The position numbers were made by a program, and so were the translations under genes. DNA of 13,910 bases from Ochromonadaceae sp. CCMP2298 (lineage: Eukaryota > Sar > Synurophyceae > Ochromonadales > Ochromonadaceae). The stretch covers positions 1 through 13,910 of the forward strand of contig MU634258.1 in NCBI GenBank assembly GCA_026770595.1. Direction: 5' to 3'. Positions 1 to 7,086 of this stretch are shown piece after piece (the first letter of the stretch is position 1; the number at the start of each line of letters is the position of its first letter). Under the pieces are notes generated by a model. The model did not search any database. It saw only the letters and a program-made list of their open reading frames with translations, and was not told the origin of the DNA.

Positions 1-423
1 AACATCGTTTCATTGCCTCAACATGTGGTTCTAATGTCAAAATTTACCATCCCCACCCGCCAAACGCGCCCAAATACTGGGGGTGTGCTTTTTGTTCCAG
101 CTTCAGCCGTGCTATTTTCATCGGGAAACCGCTCAGATTTGAGCGGAAGCCAAAAAAGGTTCATCCAGTGGGTTATTCGTTTTTTTGGTCTGCTAAAAGC
201 GCCTAAATGAGATATATTTTGCGACGAGAATTCGATTTTGAATTCTTGTTGCGGGAATTTCGCTGCAATTCCGCGCTGAGCGGTTTCCCAAAAGGGGGGA
301 TATTCTGACTTTTGATGACTCTGAACGTGGCGGCGCCTTGGCATGTTCTTTCATCTCATCTTCATAATCTCATTGGCCCATCCACGATCTCACTGATTCC
401 GCTGTGCAGCAGAGACCGCCTTG
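1..423. other. Non-coding upstream region with nested inverted repeats
   Basis: I see no credible gene here. The open frames on both strands run through the palindromic DNA and resemble no family I know. The stretch holds several inverted repeats. A perfect hairpin lies at 129-146 (arms CCGCTCA/TGAGCGG, 4-nt loop). A perfect 14-nt inverted repeat pairs 123-136 with 276-289. AGAATTC/GAATTCT pairs 227-233 with 240-246. A near-perfect pair joins 251-259 and 267-274. The 3' part presumably holds the promoter and 5' UTR of the phosphoesterase gene that starts at 424; this is inferred from position only. Confidence 0.5.
123..289. repeat. 14-nt inverted repeat bounding a 167-bp palindrome-rich segment
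   Basis: GGGAAACCGCTCAG at 123-136 is the exact reverse complement of CTGAGCGGTTTCCC at 276-289. The left arm also overlaps a local hairpin at 129-146. Terminal inverted repeats around a short non-coding segment would fit a small non-autonomous transposon (MITE). However, the flanks (left ...TTTTCATC, right AAAAGGGG...) show no target-site duplication, so that identity is only a possibility. Confidence 0.45.
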
Positions 424-1344
424 ATGTCGCTCTTTCCAACCGATTTCTTGATCGACGCCATCCTGCACTTCGCAATCGGATCAAAGCACGCGGATTCAAG
501 TACCTGTCTCTATGTGAGCTTCCCAGACTACATCCCCAAAGAGGTGCCACGGTCCAATCTTCCAGCGTGTGCAGATGGCAGTATCAGAATCCTGTTTGTA
601 TCAGATACACACGACAGACACAATGGACTGGGAATCCTGCCTGAATGCGACATCCTACTGCACTGCGGAGACATAATGATGACAAACAGATTCTTCTCAA
701 ATGCTGCAAGTGTGAAGAAGTTGAACAACTTCAATTCGTGGCTTGGAACTGTGCGTGCAAAGCAGCGTCTCGTCATAGGCGGCAACCATGACCGACTTTT
801 GGAGGTGCTGGGAAAGGAGAAGGTGCAATCCATACTCACGAACGGCGTGTACTTGTTGAACGAGAACGTCCAGCTTGGCAATCTAACAGCCTGGGCCTCA
901 CCGCTTAGCGCGGGGAAGAGCAGGAATCGTGCTTTTCAATCCGCCGCCTTCACGAAGGAGGTCATGCAAAAGCGTCCGGAGGAGGTGGACGTGCTGATAA
1001 CGCACGGTCGATGCGGGGCGCTGGAAGATACAATCAAGCACAAGGTGCACTTGTGGGGCCACAACCATAACTCGTACGGCGTCTATCTCCCGGGAGACAT
1101 TGTGCAGGGGCAGAAGGCGAGGTCCTTATCCATCTGCGCCTCTCTGATGGATGGGCATTACAACCTCAAGCACTTGCCAGTCGTGCTGGACCTGCCGCGC
1201 GAAAGGGTAGACTTGGCAGTCCCCACGCCGCGCACGATCGCTACCCCGATCGCTACCCCTGCGCCGTCCAGCGTTTTCAATGTCTTCAAAACCCGAAAGT
1301 ACAAAGTCCAGCCTATAATAGAGTCCGCACCGCTGGAAGAATAG
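424..1344 (+). CDS. MPPED/UPF0046-like calcineurin-type metallophosphoesterase
   Basis: A single-exon gene encoding 306 residues, predicted to hydrolyse phosphate mono- or diesters at a two-metal centre. All five metallophosphoesterase signatures are present in order: SDTHD (D61, H63), HCGD (D83), GGNHD (N121, H122), ITHG (H194) and GHNH (H213, H215). The overall pattern, including a C-terminal segment ending ...NLKHLPVVLDLP near residues 247-258, matches the MPPED1/MPPED2 (UPF0046) group. The second His of GHNH, lost in some mammalian MPPED2 proteins, is intact, so an active enzyme is likely. The last 45 or so residues are a Pro/Thr/Ala-rich tail outside the domain. There is no signal peptide, so it is probably cytosolic. 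The start at 424 is the first ATG of the frame (a TTG precedes it directly) but its context is weak, so an upstream 5' exon cannot be excluded. The physiological substrate is unknown. Confidence 0.9.
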   Translation: MSLFPTDFLIDAILHFAIGSKHADSSTCLYVSFPDYIPKEVPRSNLPACADGSIRILFVSDTHDRHNGLGILPECDILLHCGDIMMTNRFFSNAASVKKLNNFNSWLGTVRAKQRLVIGGNHDRLLEVLGKEKVQSILTNGVYLLNENVQLGNLTAWASPLSAGKSRNRAFQSAAFTKEVMQKRPEEVDVLITHGRCGALEDTIKHKVHLWGHNHNSYGVYLPGDIVQGQKARSLSICASLMDGHYNLKHLPVVLDLPRERVDLAVPTPRTIATPIATPAPSSVFNVFKTRKYKVQPIIESAPLEE

Positions 1345-1704
1345 ACTGTTCCCGCTTTCGCATACACCGCACTTGTTTTCTGTCTTATCTTATACATGTG
1401 TAGAATTGTAACATACATTTAAGATTACCATCAGTTTTGACATAATTCCTATTGCACATTCTGCTACTGCTGCAGCGGTAAGGACTGCCCAACTAACACG
1501 AACTAGCACGAAAGAGGCGCACTATACATACTCCTGTGCGTTCGACCACCCCCCCCAATCCAAACTGTGTGCTCAGCTTACTCCCTCCGAGTAGACGTAG
1601 CTTGAAGAGAATTGGCAATGATTGAAGATGAATTGGCAATGGAACTTCTTCTTGGCGCCACAAATTACAAGGTAAGACATAAACTCAATTATTTACATTT
1701 TGCA
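1345..1704. other. Convergent 3' intergenic region with a short tandem duplication
   Basis: This is the gap between the stop of the phosphoesterase (+) and the stop of the TatA/B-like gene (-), so it should contain both 3' UTRs. I see no gene. There is a C-rich run near 1550. At 1602-1641 a unit of about 20 nt, containing GAATTGGCAATG, occurs twice in tandem (1602-1620 and 1622-1641) with a one-base length difference. Confidence 0.5.
1602..1641. repeat. Tandem duplication of a ~20-nt unit
   Basis: TTGAAGAGAATTGGCAATG at 1602-1620 is followed after one base by TTGAAGATGAATTGGCAATG at 1622-1641. The copies differ by one inserted base. This looks like a recent slippage or duplication event in 3' flanking DNA, and no function is evident. 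Confidence 0.7.
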
Positions 1705-3889
1705 TTATCGCGCTAAATTGCTCAACGGTGGCCAATATTTACCCTTCTTCCCCACCGTCTTTTGCCGCTGACGTATTTGCTCTTCTATTGAGAGAGAGGG
1801 ACTTTGCTCTACTGAGTGCTCTTCTACTGAGTGAGGGGGAACAGCCTCGTCCTGCCTGGGCGCGCTCGCCTCTGTAACCTTCTTCAGCTCCATCAGGTGC
1901 GCATCTTGCTCCTGCAGGTAGCCGACGAACTTCTGGCGTAGAGCCATGTAATCTCGGTCGAGCTCTTTGAGCAGGTCTACTCCACGCTGCAGGTTCTGCC
2001 CACTCTCGTCAGGCGCATCCGTAGGGTCTGGGGAGATGCCACTGGGCGCGGCTGCCCCTGCACCTGCACTTACACCTGCAACCGACAGATCCTCAGGGAC
2101 GTCGTTGAACCGCGCAGGAGCGCCCAGGGATATCTCGTCAAAGGAAGACGCATCGTTCAGCTGCCCTGGAGACTTGTACCGATCATAAGTTTGACCGGCA
2201 CCATCGACTGCAGCTTGATCGATCTCAAAACGATCCGGCACATCAGGGGCATCTAAGGCACCCATGCCTGCTCGCGGGGTCATTGCTCGATCCTGGGATG
2301 CTTCACCTGCGTACTTGTCTCTCCGCAGCACGCGCTGGTTCCACTGCCCGCTCATCTGCTGCTGGAACTTGCTCGTCGCTAGTGATTCACCGCCGACCAG
2401 AGGTGGCCTTGCTCTCGCTAATGGCACAGCTGCCTCGACTGCGCTCGCTGGTACTGCAACTCTCGGTACTCCTGATGCCGCTCCCGCTCCTGCTCCCGCT
2501 CCCACTCCCACTTTATCTCCATCTAACCCTTCCATTCCGTCAGCTGTGGTACCCGAGGGAACACGGCCGGAAAATGCCTGCTCCACGTCTACGCTACCTC
2601 TCCCGTCGCTGTACCCCGCCTCATCTCCGTCCTCCTCTTCGTAATCGTACTGGTTGAACTCCATCATGGGATCCATCATCGGGTCATCTTCAGGAAAATC
2701 GTAGAAACTCGCACTATCCGGCACAGGGGGTTTGGACTCTGCGCGGCTCTGCAGTTGACTTAAGCTCCCCTTCACCGCATCTACTGACTGCAAAACAATT
2801 GAGGAGAAAAATTGGATATTACATCTTGGCAAAGTAAGGATGGTGAGAGCACTGAGAATCCATACCTCTTTGAGATTGGCATCGGTGCCTGCCGCGCGGT
2901 TGCTCATGGCCGTCTTCAGTCGATCTATGTCAACGTTTCTCGACTCCAGCACCTCCTTCTTGGACTTACGACCGCGACTCTTGACTCTCGCACCCACCAC
3001 ACCCACCTCACTTTTGTCAGGAACAAACTCTGAGTCCGCCGTATTACTCAAAGCACTGCCCGCTGCAGCCCCTGCGACCGCGGCCATTGCGGCTTCCTCG
3101 ACGTCTAAGTCGCTATCGCCGCCCGACGTGCTGTAAGCGCTTTGCAGTATCTCGTTGTCTGCTGCCCCACTAGCGGCCTCTGTGAAACTCTGTATGAAGA
3201 ATAGGAGAGGGGGGGTCGAGAAAGTGAGGCAGATAGACAGACAAAGAGAGACAGAGACAGAGATAGATAGAGAGAGAGACAGAGAGACAGAGTAAGACAG
3301 AGAGATAGCGACAGAGCGAGAAGGAAAAGTGAGGAAATCAGCAACAGAGAAGGGCCTAGTGGAAGTTTCGATTGCGGTGTACCTCCAATCCCTCACTGAA
3401 GCGCTCCAAGGCATTCGTCGTGCGACGAGGCATGTCGTCCACCTCCACGCCTGCCTTGCGCATCATCTCCCTCTCCCGGTCTTCCTCCAGATAGTCTCGG
3501 AACTCATAGAAGATATCGGTTGCGACCTCCTTGACGATGGGCGCGTATGTGGCGAAGAGCTTGCCGGCCTCCCGCGCATACTCGTACAGGACGTTCGGGC
3601 CATAGAAGTAGTAAAGCGCACCGAATAGAATTGCGGCCTCGATAGGATTGATGCCCAGGATGTTGGGGAGGTCGTCATCGAACCAGGATTTCACGGATAA
3701 GATCATCGAACTTGCGTCTGTCCTGGTTGCCAAGGTTCCCTGGGTTCTCGTTCTAAGCGCCTCATCCTTCTTACTGGGAGACAAGGGTGTTCTACGGATT
3801 CCTCTGCAGGACGATGAGGGTATGAAGCTGCTCGAGCGCTGGAAAAAGCCTATCAGAGCAATAAACAAGACGAACGTCTTCGACAGCAT
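1705..3889 (-). CDS. Plastid TatA/TatB-like twin-arginine translocase protein with long C-terminal extension
   Basis: Three exons on the minus strand: 3889-3383, 3189-2866 and 2787-1705, giving 637 residues. Both introns are phase 0: 193 bp (GTACAC...ACAG) and 78 bp (GTATGG...GCAG). Residues 1-21 form a hydrophobic signal peptide ending RSSS|FIP, a Phe-type junction characteristic of bipartite targeting to secondary red plastids. A basic Ser/Thr-rich transit region follows to about residue 60. Residues 78-140 have the TatA/B/Hcf106 layout: a short transmembrane helix (about 79-97), a Gly-Pro hinge (98-99), then a long charged amphipathic helix. Its likely role is the thylakoid twin-arginine (delta-pH) pathway. 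The remaining 470 or so residues are low-complexity: acidic patches, a Gly-Ala run, and a Gln/Leu/Glu-rich probable coiled coil at about 542-584. TatB proteins are usually under 250 residues, so the tail is unusual. The start has good context (A at -3). TatA versus TatB cannot be decided from the sequence alone. Confidence 0.78.
2480..2509. repeat. 6-nt tandem repeat in coding sequence (Gly-Ala run)
   Basis: About five imperfect copies of GCTCCC on the plus strand. Read on the minus strand they encode the alternating Gly-Ala/Val run in the tail of the TatA/B-like protein. The unit length keeps the frame, so copy number could vary without breaking the gene. Confidence 0.7.
2788..2865 (-). other. 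Stop-free 78-bp intron of the TatA/B-like gene
   Basis: The donor GTATGG directly follows GAG at 2866, and the acceptor TTTTGCAG ends at 2788. The intron is phase 0, 26 codons long and contains no in-frame stop, so the frame stays open through it. I treat it as an intron because of its clean borders, its pyrimidine-rich 3' end (TTTTTCTCCTC...) and an encoded segment that is hydrophobic and unlike its surroundings. Confidence 0.75.
3228..3325. repeat. Purine-rich GA/GACA microsatellite inside an intron
   Basis: A run of AGAC, AGAG and GATA type units fills most of the first intron of the TatA/B-like gene. On the coding strand it reads as a CTCTGTCT-type polypyrimidine tract upstream of the acceptor at 3190. 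Conceptual translation through it gives long Ser-Leu-Val runs, which is why the downstream exon appears falsely extended at its N-terminus. Confidence 0.85.
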
Positions 3890-4528
3890 TGTGCAACTCT
3901 AGCCCTGCAAGGCTTGGGCCTGAAGAAGTTGGTACCAGCGGCCAGCTCGCTATTCCACCGAGAGTTTCTGTTCTAGATGGGATGCCACGCCCCACTAGGC
4001 CAGACTCATTCGGGTGATCGAAGATTGGAGCTGGAACGGAAATGCAAGATGGCAAGACCCGTCTTACACCAGCATTATCATGTTGCATCACTCCAGAGCG
4101 AAGAAAGCCTCCATCTTTTCGTCATGTTCTTGCTTTCAAGGGGGGGATTCCCATATTCCCAGTGGGATTCCCAGCAAAACAAGGGTCCCTATATGTAGTT
4201 ACCCATGAACAAAAGGTCACCCATAACTTAGACCAGTAAGAGTCAGATGACGATCAAGGAAGCTATCAAATGATAAAAGGGGCCGACTGACTAGTCAAAG
4301 ATGGAAGTTGTACTATCGTCGAAAAGTATCGCAGTAGCACCGCGGCGAACAGGTGGTCGGCCGCCAACAGTCCTCAAACGAAGACGGGTTATCAATTATC
4401 AACTCTTTATTGGCTGAACAAGTGCGTGCATATTACAAAACATCGAGAAGTAGCTCGAACAGTGTAATCTTAAAACTATTGCTCGGCCTGGGCAAAACTC
4501 TCACTTCTCTCAAACGCATTCTGAAAGT
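3890..4528. other. Intergenic region between TatA/B-like gene and NDUFS8
   Basis: This stretch of about 640 bp should hold the promoter and 5' UTR of the TatA/B-like gene (near 3890) and the 3' UTR of NDUFS8 (near 4528), both on the minus strand. Short open frames here resemble nothing I know. A direct repeat GGGATTCCCA occurs at 4144-4153 and 4164-4173, spaced 20 bp apart. An AATAAA on the minus strand (4406-4411), 118 bp after the NDUFS8 stop, is a possible polyadenylation signal but could be chance. Confidence 0.5.
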
Positions 4529-5234
4529 TTATCGGTACAGGTGATTGGCGGCAAGATTCTTTGCCACTGCAACCTCCCATCTGTCTCCGTTTGCGAGCAG
4601 CTTCGCCTTGTCGTATAGCAACTCTTCGTGGGTTTCGGTGGAGAACTCGAAGTTGGGGCCCTCGACGATTGCATCGACGGGGCACGCCTCCTGGCAGAAT
4701 CCGCAGTAGATGCACTTGGTCATGTCGATATCGTACCTCGTCGTCCGACGGCTCCCGTCAGCCCTCTCCTCGGATTCGATCGTGATTGCCTGTATAGAAA
4801 GCGAAAGTAGAATGCGAAGTGTCGTTATTAACGCAACCTGTGAAGACGTGTGAGCATTTAGCAAGCAGATGCATTACCTGCGCCGGGCAGATGGCTTCGC
4901 ACAGCTTGCAAGCAATGCATCTCTCCTCGCCACTCGGGTAGCGTCTCAGAAGATGCTCTCCTCGGAATCTGGGGGACAGTGGCCCCTTCTCGAAAGGGTA
5001 GTTGATAGTAACCTTCGGTCTCATCGCAGTCTCAAATGTAAGCCACATAGCTTTGAAGATCTCCGTCATGAAAAATACTTCAGCTGTGCGGTCGAAAATA
5101 TCGTTCCAGCTGGTGGTCGTCACACCATCAGCCTTGTGGGCCTTTTCAGGGTACAAGGCCATCCCCCTTGAAATCACCGGGTAGCGGCCAACCGCCGAGG
5201 CTGTCCTGGAGATTCTGTGAATCCGAGAGAGCAT
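4529..5234 (-). CDS. NDUFS8: NADH:ubiquinone oxidoreductase iron-sulfur subunit 8 (TYKY), mitochondrial
   Basis: Two exons, 5234-4878 and 4789-4529, separated by an 88-bp phase-0 intron (GTAATG...TACAG), give 205 residues, close to the family's usual length. NDUFS8 is a peripheral-arm subunit of respiratory complex I in the mitochondrial inner membrane. Its two 4Fe-4S clusters (N6a and N6b) pass electrons toward the quinone site. Both ferredoxin motifs are complete: [12 protein letters not shown] (C106, C109, C112, C116) at the end of exon 1 and [12 protein letters not shown] (C145, C148, C151, C155) in exon 2. The remaining Cys-Pro residues of each motif are also present. The first 25 or so residues ([17 protein letters not shown]...) are Arg/Ser-rich and free of acids, as expected of a mitochondrial presequence. 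The gene is nuclear here, as in most eukaryotes. It is head to head with the DUF1295 gene. Confidence 0.97.
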
Positions 5235-5435
5235 GCCAACAGTTCCGTAAATAAATAAAGGGAAGCACTTGCCCGAGGGAGCGAAGGCGACGTGGAAGGA
5301 GTGCAGATATGCGCTGCAGGGCTACGAGCGAGACGAGAGTGGGGTGGAGCCTTTCTTGGAACCTATCCCTTCGCTGCCTCGGGAGAGGAAACACAGCAGC
5401 CGAAGCCGAAGCCGAAGCCTCTTTCTGTTTCAATA
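5235..5435. promoter_or_regulatory. Candidate bidirectional promoter between NDUFS8 and the DUF1295 gene
   Basis: The two divergent genes are separated by about 200 bp if the DUF1295 transcript begins near 5436, or 382 bp counted to the ATG at 5617. An AT-rich TAAATAAATAAAG block lies 14 bp upstream of the NDUFS8 ATG. A GAAGCC triple repeat (near 5401-5420) and a pyrimidine run precede the plus-strand gene. No defined TATA box or factor site is recognised. The shared-promoter role is inferred from spacing. Confidence 0.4.
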
Positions 5436-5573
5436 ATGGCGTAAGTAATATACAAAATTAGAGTAAATGGCGTCAGAAGTGGTGAAACGGCTTCCCTGAC
5501 TCTTTTGGCACCCAGGGCTTCTTGCTTGGAGATCCTTGTTCCTTATTGCTGTAGGAACCCTATTGTGAGCCAG
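5436..5573 (+). other. Possible 5-nt first coding exon plus intron for the DUF1295 gene
   Basis: An ATGGC at 5436-5440, with strong context (A at -3, G at +4), is followed immediately by a perfect donor GTAAGT. Splicing to the tandem acceptor CAGCAG (5571-5576) would fuse it in frame to the next exon and add 15 or 16 residues (MA-(R)EGNRKIRSHIARL-) ahead of the Met at 5617. Against this, better-looking acceptors at 5515 (after a pyrimidine tract) and 5554 would put the main frame out of register. I leave the main CDS starting at 5617. Confidence 0.35.
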
Positions 5574-5616
5574 CAGAGAGGGCAACCGCAAGATTCGAAG
5601 TCACATCGCGCGTCTC

Positions 5617-6702
5617 ATGTTGGCCGCAGCGAATCTTCGCCACGTGGGGCTCGTCATTGGCGGTTGCAATGCCGTCGGGTACGCGATAACAGCAGGGTTG
5701 GAGACGCATAAAATTACGGATCTCGTCGGAGTAGGTTCGTTTGTAGTAGCTGCGCTCAGCCTGAGCCAACGGAATGGTCTTCTAGCAAGTGCTATGGCAG
5801 GCAGCCTTGCTCATCCCAAGCTTCTACTCATAAATGTTGGCGTGGCTATCTGGGGAGGGAGGCTGGCCAGCTATCTCTTCAGTCGCGTCCTCCAAGTTGG
5901 AGAGGATAAGAGGCTCCATAAGTTTTTCCGAAAGCCCGGGGAGAAGTACCTTGATCCGAAGGGTTCCTTTTTCCCTGTTCGCCTGTCATTCTTCTGGTCG
6001 ATCCAAGCTGCTTGGGGCTTTCTCTGCATGCTGCCCGTCACGCTGCTGAACTCACTGCCGCTGATTCTTAAGGACGGCACACACAATCCAGCGCTACGGA
6101 TCGCAGGAACACCCGCCATGACAGGTAATCTGGTGTAGGTTCGCTTTCCGTTGCTAGAATGCTTCCCACTAACACCGCTCTCCCAATCCCTCACAGCTCT
6201 GGCTCTACTCCCCATCGTCGGGCTCTACAGTGGCATCCTGATAGAATCTCTGGCCGATTGGCAAAAGTCGTCATACCGAAATGACAAAAAGAATGATGGT
6301 CACTGGTGCGACAAGGGAATGTGGAAGTACAGCCGATATCCAAACTGTGAGTTGCCTTTGCTGATTGATGGGTCTCTCTTCGTAGCTTATGCGCTCTTGC
6401 CTTCCCTCACCATCACTGCAGACTTTGGCGAGCTCCTGACATGGTGGTCTATATACTTTGGGAGCATGTCTGCTCTCTTAGCCCCAGTAGCTGCTGAGGC
6501 CGCAATGATCCCGTGGGCTCCATTAGTAGGCCTGCTGTCCCCTGCATTTGTCACTCTCCTTCTCCTCAAAGTTAGCGGCATCCCTCTGCTCGAAGCAAAG
6601 TATAAAAAGGAGTATAAGGGAAATGTGGGATATCAGGACTATGTGAGTCGCACACCACTAATTGTGCCGAATCCTTTCGTTCGCAGCAAGAAGGATGATT
6701 GA
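5617..6702 (+). CDS. DUF1295 / steroid 5-alpha-reductase-like integral membrane protein
   Basis: Three exons, 5617-6124, 6197-6346 and 6422-6702, give 312 residues. The introns are 72 bp (phase 1, GTAATC...CACAG) and 75 bp (GTGAGT...TGCAG). The C-terminal half carries the signature of the DUF1295 branch of the 3-oxo-5-alpha-steroid 4-dehydrogenase superfamily: ESLADWQK (186-193), a Gly-Met-Trp element, WKYSRYPNYFGE (212-223, joined across the second intron as P-N-T/AC-F) and GYQDYVSRTPLIVP (289-302). Several hydrophobic segments (about 10-28, 37-56, 68-90, 124-152, 170-186, 224-246 and 250-272) indicate a multi-pass membrane protein. Characterised relatives reduce C=C bonds in sterol or lipid substrates with NADPH, but the substrate of DUF1295 members is generally unknown. 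The Met at 5617 has poor context (C at -3); see the candidate upstream exon. No clear targeting peptide is seen. Confidence 0.87.
6347..6421 (+). other. Stop-free 75-bp intron inside the conserved SRYPN-YFGE motif
   Basis: The donor T|GTGAGT at 6347 and acceptor CACTGCAG ending at 6421 split the Tyr codon of the family motif. The intron is 25 codons long and open in frame, so a naive reading continues through it. Removing it restores PNYFGE exactly as in the family, which is strong support for splicing. Confidence 0.85.
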
Positions 6703-7086
6703 ATGAGTGCAGCCTTCCGTACTACTTTCTGAGCACGCACGAAACCGTAGCATAGACACTGTTTGTTTTTCATGCACCAGCCATGTTTCTGGTCAAGATG
6801 TAACAGCACAATCAACGTCGGATCGGGGCCATATTCATTACAGTCCAAGTAACCTATTCATAAGCTTACTGGGTGCCAGAATCTCAAGCGCTGTGCCGGT
6901 TTTCGAAACTAGGGTAATCCGCCAACTTGTTGGCGGATTACCCTCCCGGTTGTCTTGACTTCGGCAGTTTTCGCGAAGCTAGGGAAGGGAGATGCAGGTG
7001 GGCAGTGATGTGTTTAGTTTGCCCTGCTTGCCTAGAGTTTCCCTTTGTAATCAACCTTCGTTCTTATTCATTGCATCACAAACACA
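6703..7086. other. Intergenic region with a perfect palindrome
   Basis: This lies between the DUF1295 stop and the ATG of the Lys-rich gene, both on the plus strand. It should contain the 3' UTR of the first and the promoter of the second. No gene is seen. Its main structure is the hairpin at 6911-6944. Related elements flank it: GGTTTTCGAAACTAGGG just before the hairpin (about 6898-6914) resembles CAGTTTTCGCGAAGCTAGGG just after (about 6965-6984). Confidence 0.5.
6911..6944. repeat. Perfect 15-bp stem hairpin / palindrome
   Basis: AGGGTAATCCGCCAA at 6911-6925 is followed by the loop CTTG and the exact reverse complement TTGGCGGATTACCCT at 6930-6944. It lies about 210 bp after the DUF1295 stop and 143 bp before the next ATG. 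It could be a dyad protein-binding site, an RNA hairpin in a UTR or a remnant of a mobile element. No T-run follows and bacterial-type termination does not apply here. Confidence 0.85.

Noticed and set aside
18-344. Minus-strand open frame of 108 codons
   Set aside because: It spans the palindromic region, has no recognisable domain and overlaps inverted repeats that explain its composition.
3105-3414. Apparent Ser/Leu-rich hydrophobic protein segments on the minus strand
   Set aside because: They are translation of the intronic microsatellite; the splice borders at 3383 and 3189 give a continuous frame without them.
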